Shown here piece after piece: positions 1-12,600 of a DNA stretch of 64,000 nucleotides. Position 1 is the stretch's first letter. Each line of letters starts with the position of its first letter. A model generated the notes under the pieces. The model did not search any database, had not been told where the DNA came from, and saw only the letters and a program-made list of their open reading frames with translations. Origin of the DNA: Megaleporinus macrocephalus (taxonomy: Eukaryota; Chordata; Actinopteri; Characiformes; Anostomidae); contig CM038708.1 of assembly GCA_021613375.1 (NCBI GenBank), positions 28,239,018-28,303,017 on the forward strand. The letters are read 5' to 3'. Made by a program: the position numbers and the translations under genes.

Positions 1-449
1 AATATCTCAGACACCAGACAGAGTATTAGCAGCTGTAGAGACTGCTCAGATGTCTGGTTCCTATCACCACCTCTGTAAACAAATCTTAAGCACACTGGAG
101 TAGCTGGGTCGTGAAACTATTGTTTGAGCGCTGTTCAATTTCTCAATGTGCTTCCTCATAGCACATCACAGTGTATTCATTTACTACATTAAATTAATGC
201 CATAATGAGACACAGAAAGACACAGTTAATCATATTTCCCTTTTTCATCTGGAAAACAGCCAGTCTGTGAAGAGATAGTAAACTGATACCACGTGTCAAC
301 AAGTGTATGAAGATGCTGAACACTTCAATTCAATCAGTTTTTACCAGCAGAGTATAAAACAAACCTAAACTCTGCCTGCTGGCATTCTATAGTTCTGCTC
401 TATTACACTCCCAAAGGGCGTATGAGCGGGTCTGACACTGGGGGGGACA
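1..449. other. AT-rich intergenic DNA with possible repeat edge
   Basis: No gene is visible. Bases 45-90 (GATGTCTGGTTCCTATCACC and following) resemble 30035-30085 (GATGTCTGATTTCTATCACT and following), which suggests a fragment of an old dispersed repeat at the left edge. Nothing else stands out. Confidence 0.4.
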
Positions 450-1412
450 TATTTGCTAATATGAATCTAAGCCCACCCTATCCCCTAAAACATTACCCAT
501 AAGCTGATTCCACTGTAGGTAAGGTAGCAAATGTATGTATAGTGATGTAGAACAACATTTGTGGAATTACAGTAAATAACAAATAAATAAATAAAATATA
601 ACATTATCTTACATGGTACTGCTGTCAGAAAACTTTTCAATTACACATGCAATGTCTGGACTATATACACATATAACTAAAAAATATATTATTTTCTTTG
701 GTGGCATAATTCTGAAATGAAATGACAAAAAATGTATGTTAAGGTTTCCAGACTAGACATGACTAACATTAATGTTAGACAGTAAGGCTGTATCCCAAAC
801 AGCACCCTCTGGAACATTACATACTGCACTATGGTGTCCTTTTAGTTTTTCATAAATTAATTTATTTTATTTTATTTATTATATTTAATTTTTTATGTAT
901 GTCTGGGACGTGGCGAGAGAGTAATGTAACTTTACGTTTCAGAGTGTTTTCTAACAAACATTAATATAAACGTTAGCTAACCCAAACACTCCTAGTCTGT
1001 TACCATAACAACACATTATCCTAAAGTCATTTTATTGCAGTATATTTGATCATCGTTGCTACTCACTGCTCTCATCACTGACCTCGCGTCTAAAGCTGCC
1101 GCGAGCTACCTGACGCTTCAACGAGGCGAGAGCTCGGGTCAGTGAAGCTGCGGACTGCAGGATATTTCTGAACAGGCATCTCAACACAAGCCATAACGAA
1201 GTGAAAGACCCAGACCATTTAACAACCAGAGCCAGTTGCTAACAACAAACACAGCGGGTGAATTGCGAACGCTGCCAAAACACGCTTTTAAAATAAACGT
1301 TTAAACTGTTTCTGCTTTTCTGTGGTTTAATTGTTGTGTGGGACAAATCTACCTGTTTCTGATATTATGTCCCACCCATCTCCTCCCCCCTCCCCAGTTC
1401 CTACACCAATGG
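450..1412 (+). repeat. dispersed repeat family A, long copy
   Basis: Several blocks recur in the same order and orientation at 21205-21720. One is AAGCCCACCCTATCCCCTAA (468-487). Others are the stretch around 612-840, including GGCTGTATCCCAAACAGCAC, and GTTGCTAACAACAAACACAG (1234-1253). The last is TTCCTACACCAATGG near 1397-1411. This copy carries an extra ~350 bp, partly GC-rich (1060-1160), that the other lacks. No coding capacity is evident, so it is a non-autonomous repeat of unknown class. Confidence 0.7.
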
Positions 1413-2600
1413 ATGCTCCAGGGTGCATCAGCTTTTAGTAAGTTTCTCTATGCTAAAGAATTTCACTACTGTTTACATTTTAAACATTTAGTTATGAAAA
1501 AATATTGAATTGAATATTAAACTCCCTCTTTCTGTTTATGTTATTTATTATTATATATAATAATATTGTACATATATGCCTCAAGCAGACTTTAATGCAC
1601 TACTTTAGCTTTGAGAAACCGTTCTGATTAGATTAGATCTGCTGTTTTCTGAGGACATGATTCGACCCATTTGGCAAGGAATTTACATTTCGAGCCTTTT
1701 GTTCTTCACTGAGTGGCAGCTTTCCTGCTCAGCTTCCCACACGTTCTCTGAGGGACAATAAGATTTAAAGGCAGAAAGACATGCTGTGCAATTGCCTGCA
1801 ACAATATATTACCCGTATAAACCTGTATGGATCAGCTCTATCTGCAGTGCTCTCCAAACTGCTTTGTAAGTCTTTTGAAGACCAGTTGATCATATCATTC
1901 ACGACAACATGACACACTGATTTATGACAACAGGGAGCGTCTGATAATAGACCTTCTGCTGTACATGCACAGTCAGGTGGTAACATATGTCCTTTCTCGT
2001 AGCCCATAGCATTTAAGAGCAAAATTTAACAACGACCATGTTAAGCTCTTAACTGAACTCAGAATTCACTCCTCGTTTAAATTAACATCTCCCCCTCTCA
2101 TCACCTGCTGCAGACCACTGCTGCCCCCACAATTCCCCAGGCACAAGACCAGTATGACTCTCAAACATCTCCAATACTGAGATTATTAGTGTGATCATCC
2201 CCCAAAAGAGCTCAGTAAGATTATAAAACAATCATCAAATTGATTTATCAGGAACTTCAGTTCGTAAAGTTCATTGTGTTCTTCATACAAGACCCCATGA
2301 TCTGACAATCTAACGATCATGTTTGCTATGTGCCGTGCACTGATTCAAATCTAGTTAATACACAAGCACTGATGGTGTTTCTTTTTAAGATTGTATAAAT
2401 GTTTTTATTCATTTAGAGAGAAAGTGTTCTAGTGATATTTTCTTAAAATATAAGGTCACTGTATTCTTTGTAGAATGTATCCTGGATTTAATCCAGATAC
2501 ATATATATTCACATTTAGAAATGAATTCATAAGTAATTGTGAATGCACATTATATGTCAGGACATTCAATTTCAGAATGAACGTATATATATATTATTTG
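1413..2600. other. intergenic stretch with no recognisable gene
   Basis: AT-rich sequence with short open frames on both strands, none carrying a recognisable domain. No repeat copy could be assigned. Confidence 0.4.
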
Positions 2601-2602
2601 TG

Positions 2603-2604
<2 letters not shown>

Positions 2605-2678
<74 letters not shown>
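2605..2678. repeat. (TA)n microsatellite
   Basis: About 36 TA units, bounded on both sides by TTTGTGTGAATATATATA-like sequence. The flanking motif is itself repeated, which suggests expansion inside a small local duplication. Open frames of alternating Ile-Tyr here are artefacts. Confidence 0.95.
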
Positions 2679-2681
<3 letters not shown>

Positions 2682-2779
2682 GTGAATATATATATATTAT
2701 TTGTGTGAATGTAAATCCTGGTACAGTAGTGCTAATGTCGATATCATATCAGCTCTTGTTTGACGATTTGTACTAATTC

Positions 2780-3700
2780 ATGTGCCAGTTATTTAATCGG
2801 TCTCCCCGAAGATCTTTGGAGACCCACCCAGCTGCATGCTGACACCTCTAGGCTTCCTTCCCATTTCTGAATGGTGGAGGACGCGAGGTTGGGGGGGGGA
2901 CTGGAGCGACTCGGTGTTGAAGCCTGTGACACTCTTCGGCGGCAACACATGATTGACAGCTTGACATAATGAGCCTGCCCTTGGGCTGGTGTCTGACTCA
3001 TCCATATGACATCACTGACAGGCCAGCCTTGTTACCACGGCAATCTCATCTCATCTCCAATCCTGGCCTGACTTCCTCATTCCTCAAACATCCGGCCTAT
3101 GACCCGTGAAGAATCGGCAAGCGCCTTTTAGTCAAGTGCCGAGGAAACAGGGCCGTACGGGGCCATCACCTCCTGTTCTGTGGCACTGAAAGCGTCGCAT
3201 GTTGCTAAAAGGGTAGGACGATATGCAGTAAATACATAGATAAAGAAAAAAATCAAATAAAGTGCTGCATTGATGTCCTAATTAAGACTGACATGGAACA
3301 TTGGATAATATTTCATTATTCATAATGAGGCTCTATGGAGTCCTGTGACTAATTCTTCTCTACCACCACGCATTCTCCAGATTTAGTAAAGCAGTCAAAA
3401 TAAATTAGGACCTTAATCAAATTATTATTCAAAATGAAAGAGCAACAGAAACTGTCAGCGATAGCGCTGCAGCGACGGCGTGAGCACGGATGGTACCTAG
3501 AACCATTGACCGCAGTCATAATGAACATTCATTTTAATTAGAAGTAGTTACAATGGCTGTTTTTTTGACAGGGTTAGCGTTCGGTGTGTTACATATGCAA
3601 TTCTGTCAGCACAGCCAACAGCTGTACTTGCTGGGGACTGCAGTGAAGTACATAGCTAATTAGTTTCGCTAGGCTAATAGGCACACATTTTTAATAGTGA
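2780..3700. other. mixed-composition intergenic block, possible conserved non-coding element
   Basis: This block is less AT-rich and less repetitive than its neighbours and has no persuasive ORF. It has many TAAT/ATTA homeodomain-type cores between 3300 and 3560 and a palindrome-like TTCATTATTCATAATGAGG near 3312. Such texture is often seen in fish conserved non-coding elements, but conservation cannot be tested here. Confidence 0.25.
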
Positions 3701-4188
3701 TGCACAGGGCTGCTTTCTTTCCAAGATATTCCCTGGTGGCATTCAGAAATTGGTCAAAAAAAAAAAAAACACAGTATGCTAATCAGCCCAACGAGTTGCA
3801 ATTCACACTGTATGCGACATGTTCACCAAGTCATCCAATTAAAAACTAATTAATCAATGGGCAAATAATGATGAAACGCAGCTTCAAGATTTTTCACATT
3901 TTTCAGAGCCAAAGAGGCTCAAGTAAATCAGACGTGTTATTTGAGGCCTGTATTTATATCACTCTCGAAACTGCTGGGCTGCTATGATTCTCTCAAGTGA
4001 AAAATTAATGTTCTGCTCTGACATCAAAGCTTTCTCAATGACTTGCCACTTTATTTTTTTCAATTCAATTCTTATTAGGCCCCAGTTTTGTAGCATGCAA
4101 ATTCCCATAGTCATGGAGATCTCCAGACTGAGAGCAACCCCTGCGAGATGTGTGCTCGTCACTTTTAGCATGAGCAGTGTGTGTTCAA

Positions 4189-4904
4189 ACCAGACATGTG
4201 GACTCGACTCAAACTCGAGTTACTAAACTGATGACTTGTGGCTTGACTTGACAACATCATTAAAGACTTGTGACTTGACTCAGACTTTGCCTTTACTGAC
4301 TTAGACTTGGAATCGGACTTGAGCTTTAAGACTTGAAAAGACTCGCTACCCTATTTTAACATAATAAACGAAACTTCACATATCTGGATCATTTTGCATT
4401 AAATCACGCATTCTGTCAAAACTGAAAGACCCGGTCCATATAATTAATGCTTATGGGTTTAGAATGTGATCATTAAAGTTCCTGTAGGTGTAATGTGTAC
4501 TAATACTTCCATACAGTGCAGTGTTTCTCAGCCTTGGCCTTCGAGGCCCTCTGCCTCACATTTTAGTGTTTTTTCTGCTTCAACACCTATTTTAACTGGG
4601 TAATGGACTGGCAATGGAGTGATTAGAACTGTTTGAAATGATCTAATTTCATATGCAAGTTATTTTTGTTATAATACAAACTTTAAAAACGGTAATGTTA
4701 TATTAATGTCATTTTAATATACTACTAATCAACTGCATCAATTGTGTTAAATACTGAAATGACATTGCATCTGGTGACTTAACTAGGACTTGTGACTTGA
4801 CTTGAGACTTCCTTATATTGACTTGGGACTTAATTCAACACTTGATTGTCAAGACTTGAGACTTACTTGTTACTTGAAAATTAGTGACTTGCTCCCATGT
4901 CTGG
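4189..4904. mobile_element. TIR DNA transposon-like element with ACTTG-rich ends
   Basis: The left end CCAGACATGTGGACTCG and the right end, which on the other strand reads CCAGACATGGGAGCAAGTCA, form a terminal inverted repeat. Both subterminal regions (4200-4345 and 4775-4890) are made of degenerate GACTTG/ACTTGA motifs. The ~430-bp core has no transposase frame, so the element is non-autonomous. It is a familiar teleost repeat, but I cannot name its superfamily. Clear target duplications are not seen. Confidence 0.7.
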
Positions 4905-5084
4905 TTCACACCACGACCTGAAAAAGAAAACAGGTGAACTGATGGAGGGCTTTTATCATTACACACTGAAATGTCTTCATTGTATTTAATTGAATATGCT
5001 CTGTAAACATTGTTAAAGTTTTAAAACATATCATTAACTCTCCAGTTCATACATAAGAAAACTCCATGTATTTAGACATCGCTC

Positions 5085-5330
5085 AGCTACAACATTAAAG
5101 CCACCTCCCTGTATCTGCACTCATTGTCCATTGTTATCAGCTCCACTTACCATATAGGAGCACTGTGTGGTTCTGCTGTTACAGTACTGTAGTCCATCTG
5201 TTTCTCTGTATACTTTGTGAGCCCCCTCTTTAATGGTCAGGGCCTCAACAGAATCAACACAGAGCAGAAATGATTTGGGTGGTGGATCATTCTCTGCATG
5301 GCAGTGAAACTGAGCATATGTAGTAAACAA
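5085..5330. mobile_element. MITE fragment (52-kb element family)
   Basis: ATCTGCACTCATTGTCCATT, then ATCAGCTCCACTTACCATAT and GTAGTCCATCTGTTTCTCTG follow the pattern of a common otophysan inverted-repeat MITE. A relative lies at 52037-52400 (TATCTACACTCATTGCTC, ATCAGCTCTACTAACTGTAT). Only one half of the hairpin-type element is present. Confidence 0.6.
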
Positions 5331-5394
5331 AAACAGTAAATAGTAGCAAAACCCTGCCTAACTGTTGATGCAGGTCAGTGTGAAATTTTGGATC

Positions 5395-5560
5395 TTTTCT
5401 ATTGCTTATAGCCAATTCAGTCTAAGGCAGTTTAGCCCCGCCCATTCACACTGAAGTTATAAGTTTGAGTATTTCAGCCAGGACTGCTTTCGGAACGCAG
5501 CAAAAAAGCAGAGCAGCCAATCAGAATAGAGCTCATGCACACATAGAGGTCTACCCTGCA
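5395..5560. repeat. dispersed repeat family B fragment
   Basis: The stretch with CATTCACACTGAAGTTATAA, CAGCCAGGACTGCTTTCGGA and GAGCAGCCAATCAGAAT is related to the segments 36600-36710 and 39200-39300 (GTTTACACTGAAGTTGTGGA, GGGCAGCCAGTTTGATC). No coding capacity is seen. Confidence 0.5.
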
Positions 5561-5604
5561 ATGCTGCTTACATTAGGCTATTTGGGTTAACATTTACACA
5601 CAAA

Positions 5605-5790
5605 CTAGTGAACACACACTGGGGGGCAGTGAGCACACTTGCCCAGAGTGGTGGGCAGCCTTAAAAATGTGCCGCTGTGAGCCGCTGTGGGTTGGGTGCC
5701 TTGCTCAAGGGCGCTTCAGTCGTGTCCTGTTGGTCCAGGGGCTCAAAACGGTGACCTTCCGGCTCCCTAACCTCCAGCCACAACTGCCAC
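5605..5790. repeat. SINE-like interspersed fish repeat
   Basis: The motifs GAACACACACTGGGGGGCAG, TTGCCCAGAGTGGTGGGCAG, GTGCCTTGCTCAAGGGCGCT and CGGTGACCTTCCGGCTCCCT in this order are those of an abundant teleost interspersed repeat. The class is not certain. Confidence 0.6.
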
Positions 5791-6680
5791 AATATTTATT
5801 TGCAATATGCAGTGAAGCAGTTTGAACTGTTATAAGTGTTGCTGGGTCATTAGCTAACTGTTGCATTATGCAGGAAATGAGATGCAGGGCGAAGCTCTCC
5901 CGTAGCCTGCTGAGGGTAAGGCGCTGTTTTGTAGCCATGGGTCCTGAGCGAGCGGGTGATTGACTTGTCTGGAATCATTTCACTGACTGTCTGCCTTCCA
6001 GTCACATCACACAAAGGAAGCAGCACACTTCAGACCCTTTAACCGACACTGATTGATGTGTGGTAAGGCTGGAAATACCAAGGGGCTGCACTTTTTCTCT
6101 CATTCCATACCAGAGCATGTACCTCCAAGCCAGGCTTTCACAAATGAGCTGCCCAGGCTTGGAACACTTCACAAATAGATTCATTCATTTTTAGGTTCCT
6201 TCGCCGGCTGGCAAAGTATCAAGTTAATTTACAGAAGACACAGACTTTATTTCTTTCCCATTTCACCTCAGTAAACAAGAGAAAGTGTTGACATGGAAAA
6301 AAATGAGCATCCTTAGCAATTAGAGGGGCGGGTGGTCCTCTCTCAGAAGCTTTAGCCTAATGAGGGGAATGGATGCAGTCTGAGCAGGTGTAGATCCGAG
6401 TGTACAACAGAAATGAGAATTCATTCTCAGAATGTTCACTAATTACAGTCCACATGAAGGCCTCCTCTCTCCCTCTCTCTCTCTCTCTCTGTTTCAGATC
6501 TCTCTTTTTGTGCAGTTCTCTTATCCTATCTTTTAATTTAGATTCTCTTTATACTTACAGTTATAATTGTCAGTTGTTGTTGATGTGTTAGAGTTATTTC
6601 AATTGTTGTAGGTCATGATGGAGCCATGAGTAATGTTTTCCAGGGCCCAATAAATGCCACACTGCTGATTTCACTTACAT
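5791..6680. other. intergenic stretch with no recognisable gene
   Basis: Only short open frames without known motifs, plus a (TC)n tract at about 6465-6492. Nothing is assigned. Confidence 0.4.
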
Positions 6681-6685
6681 ACACA

Positions 6686-6784
6686 CTACCAGTCAAAAGT
6701 TTTAGAACAATATCGGTTAAAGGTTTACGAACACTAACAGCCAAATGTTTTACTTTGAACTAAAACTTTTGAGTGGTAGAGTAT
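6686..6784. mobile_element. short MITE with Tc1-like inverted ends
   Basis: The left end ACACTACCAGTCAAAAGTTT and the right end AACTAAAACTTTTGAGTGGT are near-perfect inverted complements about 50 bp apart. This is the usual form of an internally deleted Tc1/mariner derivative, and TA dinucleotides border it. There is no coding sequence. Confidence 0.7.
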
Positions 6785-6786
6785 GT

Positions 6787-6990
6787 ACACTATATTTCCA
6801 AAGGAATTTGTTGTCTGCCTTCACACATACATGAAGTTTTGTGATGTCTTATTCATAATCCATAGGGTTTAATATGATGTTGGGCCATCCTTCGCAGCTA
6901 TAACAGCTTTAACTCTTCTGGAAAGGCTTTCGAGAAGGTTTAGAACCCCACTGCTGTCATTCCCAATAGCTTCCACTGACAGTTGACTGT
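6787..6990. mobile_element. DNA transposon-like fragment
   Basis: The text CCATAGGGTTTAATATGATG, GCAGCTATAACAGCTTTAAC and TCTTCTGGAAAGGCTTTCGA matches a very common fish repeat carrying a decayed transposon. It abuts the short MITE on its left, at TACACTATATTTCCAAAGG. Only the first ~200 bp are present. Confidence 0.55.
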
Positions 6991-7239
6991 GGAATATTTA
7001 GTAGTAAGGAAATTTCACAACTGCACTTGTTGCACAGGTGACATTCTATCATTCTATCCACCCTGGAATTCACTGAGCTCCTGAAAGCAACCCACTTTTT
7101 CACAAATGTTGGTAAAAGCAGTCATCCCTAGGTACTTTTTTTCCCTAGGTTTCATACACCTGTGACCATGGAGGTGCTTGGAACACCTCAATTCAATGAT
7201 TTGGATGAGTAAATACAATATAGTGGTATAGCTTATTCC

Positions 7240-7335
7240 ACATACAAATCTAATTTCAGAAAAGTTGGGACAGAAGATTAAATCTAAATAATAATAGACA
7301 GTAGTGATCTGCAAATGCTTTTTCATTTTTTTTCA
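7240..7335. mobile_element. fragment of the 54-kb MITE family
   Basis: AATTTCAGAAAAGTTGGGAC followed by AAATCTAAATAATAATAGAC is the left-end pattern of the family whose longer copy lies at 54355-55014 (TTGGGACAGGAATATATATA). The rest is not recognisable. Confidence 0.45.
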
Positions 7336-8448
7336 ATAAAAATTTGTCAAATAATATACTTATATAATAATATATATAATAAAATATATAATAATACTTT
7401 TATTCACGTTTACATGAACCCTCTATTTTATTTCTTATTTATTAGTGTCTATAAGTGTGGAAATTAAAACTTGATTTACAAAATAGAGGCCTTCTAAAGT
7501 CTCCGCCCATAACTTGCGTTCAGTCTGCTAATAAGCTATTACTGATGACTTACAATGTGACATGCTTGGACGCCTGTAATTGGCATGTACAGTATAATTT
7601 GTATACGGTTGTTTAGCTCTCAATGGACGGTTGATGTTAATGAATGTGTTCTAGATTAACTTCAGACAATGATTATGTACACTGAGAGCTAAACTACCCT
7701 CTACAAATTACATGGCACATGCCAATTACTGGCTGCCATTCAAAAGCTATTAAAATGTACTATAAAGATCACATGTAAATCAAAACATCTGTCAAAACCT
7801 TTTCACATCACATGTCTACATCTACTATATGTACATATAGGTGAGCATACTCTGCTGCTGGAGAGGTGAATCTGCTTCAGAATTAAAAAAATCTTTCCAA
7901 AAACGCTAATTCCACTGTTTTTAAGTCCCTACTCCAGCTTTACTCACAGAGCACTATGATCTAGACTAGTTTTTACGCAGCTCCCGCTCCCTCATTCTAC
8001 CTGCACTGGAGTCAAACTGTAAATATTAGATAGCACCTCTTGGACAGTGTTAGTGTGCTCTTGTGCTCCTATTTTCTAAATGTATGTTAGCATTAAGCTA
8101 ATGCCAATGCACAGTAAACTTGTAAACATAGACATTTGTAGCTTGTAACAGACATATTGTTAAAGTGACTCTTTCAGTAAAGAGCTGCTGTTATTTTATA
8201 TTTTATATTTATAACTGGTTTGTCATCAGCTAGTGCACACTGTCATGGACTTATCTGGGATTTTGTAAAGGCCAGTTTTGGAAAGTTTTTGGACAAAATT
8301 GGTCCTATCTATTTCAGAAAACATGATTGCTTTATTTCTATTATTATCTGTTATTTATGTTGGTAGTTGATTTTACCCTTAAGTCCTTTTGTCCAGCTTC
8401 TGACGTCCTAGGGAGAGCAAAGGGAGGGAGAGCTTGCTTGAATGTATG

Positions 8449-8450
<2 letters not shown>
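7336..8450. other. AT-rich intergenic DNA, nothing assigned
   Basis: No gene or clear repeat boundary. One odd feature is an inverted pair: TAATTGGCATGTACAGTATA near 7578 and ACATGGCACATGCCAATTAC near 7709. It could be another eroded palindromic element of about 150 bp. Confidence 0.35.

Positions 8451-8455
<5 letters not shown>

Positions 8456-8533
<78 letters not shown>
8456..8533. repeat. (TA)n microsatellite
   Basis: About 39 TA units preceded by GTGTG. The Ile-Tyr open frame here is an artefact. Confidence 0.95.
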
Positions 8534-8537
<4 letters not shown>

Positions 8538-8639
8538 CAAATATAATGATTATGTTACAAGAAAATGATTACAAATTATATTACAAGAATTTAAAGTTTC
8601 AGACATGTGTACAGAAATCATTAGGCCATGTCTAAGGAC

Positions 8640-9340
8640 TTTCAACCTCTTCCACTCTGACCCTCCCTTTGTCCTGCCAAATAAGCACTTCATCATTTGA
8701 TAAAGGGCAGAACAAACATGACACTCTTCAGGACATGTGACCTACTGTATTGAAAACACTGATTTGGGTCCAGTGAGCATGTATGACATGGTGAATGTTG
8801 GTACTGCTGTAGTATAATATTGTAAATACACTAATTATCTAACTAATTAAACATACAGGAAGTCCCCCCAGAGTCATCTAATCTGGTCTTACCTTTACCA
8901 ATACTAGATTTACACTCTAATGTTGCACATTACAAAAAAGAACAACAAATATAGAATTCTTTTAGTGAATTTCACCACATTATATTATATCATATCATCT
9001 ATACAAGATGTGGACTAGGGGTTCTGAAACAGATCCAGATGGAATTGAAATATGAACTGGATGTTGTTATTGTTTTTATGGTTTGTGCACTTCTTGAAAA
9101 TGATCATGGACATGGAATGAGAGGGCCTTCAAAAGCCAAGTGAACTGCTTTTAGAAGAGAAGATTGCATGCATCATATGCTAATTAGTATGTGCTCACTG
9201 TCCAACTTCAACATTTCATCTTCACAAGAGAAGGCAAAAACATTCTTTACATATAAGGTAAGCAAATTAGAGCATTATTATTATTATTATTGGTTCAATC
9301 ATCATGAAATCTTCAAACAACTTAAAGGGCAGATGTCTTG
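8640..9340. other. intergenic DNA, nothing assigned
   Basis: No recognisable coding or repeat structure apart from a short ATT run at 9275-9291. Confidence 0.35.
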
Positions 9341-9346
9341 TTCAAA

Positions 9347-10297
<951 letters not shown>

Positions 10298-10790
10298 TAT
10301 TACATTCCTTTAGCACAAGGAAAAGCTCAGAAATGTAAATTAACACACTAACATCATCTAGATACAATTACATTTTGGTTACATAATGATATGTAACACA
10401 ATGTAACACACTGACATCATCTAGATACAATTACATTTTGGTTACATATTGATATGTAACACAATGTAACACACTGACATCATCTAGATACAATTACATT
10501 TTGGTTACATATTGATATGTAACACAATGTAACACACTGACATCATCTAGATACAATTACATTTTGGTTACATTATGATACGTAACACAATGTAACACAC
10601 TGACATCGTCTAGATCAATTTACATTCCATCAGCACAAGGAAAAGCTCAGAAATGTTAAATTAACACACTGTCATCATCTAGATACATTTACATTTTAGT
10701 TCCATTTTGATCCGTTACACAATGTAACACACTGACATCATCTGGATACAATTACATTTTGATAAGTAACACAATGTAATGTTCTTATTT
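10298..10790. repeat. 63-bp minisatellite, about seven copies
   Basis: The marker CATCATCTAGATACAATTAC recurs at 10352, 10415, 10478 and 10541, with variants at 10604, 10673 and 10736. The period is exactly 63 bp except for one 69-bp step. That longer unit repeats the entry sequence AGCACAAGGAAAAGCTCAGA seen at 10311, so the array has a higher-order or re-initiated copy. Units are very similar, so expansion is recent. Confidence 0.93.
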
Positions 10791-10798
10791 ATTTACTT

Positions 10799-10800
<2 letters not shown>

Positions 10801-10860
<60 letters not shown>

Positions 10861-10875
10861 TACACACACACACAT
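10801..10875. repeat. (TA)n microsatellite with short (AC)n end
   Basis: TA repeats from 10801 to about 10853, followed by CATATATACACACACACACA. It lies right after the 63-bp array. Confidence 0.95.
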
Positions 10876-11099
10876 TTTGATACGTTTAATGTAACAAGTT
10901 TTTGTCATTCTATATAATGTTGGTCTACTCATCTTGAAATGTAAAGAGCAGAAGCCATTCTAAGATAACAGAATGTATAATGTATATTGGGTGTTTAGTA
11001 TGTTGACGTTGGTTTGATTATTAGTGATTCACACGTCTGTTTTAATTTTACCACATACACATACATCAGAAAAAAAGGGTTCTATACAGGGACTTTTTG

Positions 11100-12168
<1,069 letters not shown>

Positions 12169-12199
12169 AATGTACTCACACACAAAGCGTCCCTAAGGG

Positions 12200-12587
12200 T
12201 TTGTTAAATAAGTTTGAGGTGGACTATGTTTTTTTCTGAGAGCAAGTAGTAGCGAAAAGCTCTGTAAAATCAGTAAAGGAATTAATTCAGAGTCATGTAA
12301 TGATTAACCACAGCTGATTTTATCATGGCAGACTGAAGTAACACTGCATGTGTGTTTGTGTGTGTGTAGGTGTGTGCATGTGTGCGAGTGTGTAGGGAAG
12401 CTGTGGTTATAACCTGCCTTCACCCACATCACACAGCCATCCCTCTATCCTATCTGTGTGGCACTCTGCGGCAACTCCCAGCCTGCGAGCAGATACCAGC
12501 ACAAAGGAGTCTGTGTGTGTGTGTGTGTTCAAACACACCTCACCCTCCGCAGCACACACCGCCGCTCGCATCTGCCCGCAGCGAAAG
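12200..12587 (+). promoter_or_regulatory. putative bank1 5' flank and 5' UTR
   Basis: This segment lies directly upstream of the proposed start codon. It becomes GC-richer after 12420 and has short GT runs (12350-12372, 12511-12528). No TATA box, initiator or transcription start can be identified with confidence; the call rests on position alone. Confidence 0.3.
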
Positions 12588-12600
12588 ATGAGCAAAACAT
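12588..12600 (+). CDS. bank1: bank1 exon 1, coding part (candidate start codon)
   Basis: The coding part is only 13 nt: ATG, three codons (MSKT) and one base, followed at once by a consensus donor GTGAGT at 12601. The ATG has A at -3, a fair Kozak context, and the same frame upstream shows no other ATG before a stop. The donor leaves phase 1. This fits the exon 2 acceptor at 16146, so the joint codon reads TAC (Tyr) and the protein would begin MSKTY-LLIIYESE. Mammalian BANK1 and PIK3AP1 also have a short leader before the TIR domain, in a separate first exon. The flanking 12470-12590 stretch is locally GC-richer and could be 5' UTR. No TATA box or transcription start can be assigned. The call rests on phase and motif agreement only; an alternative is a start at 16067 inside an extended exon 2. 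Confidence 0.55.

Noticed and set aside
8453..8635. Ile-Tyr repeat open frames at TA arrays (also 2475-2708, 20199-20420, 43349-43534, 55172-55565)
   Set aside because: They are translations of (TA)n and (TG)n microsatellites, open in several frames and on both strands, without any coding signal.
10298..10790. CRISPR array
   Set aside because: Units are continuous 63-bp tandem copies with no variable spacers, in vertebrate DNA.
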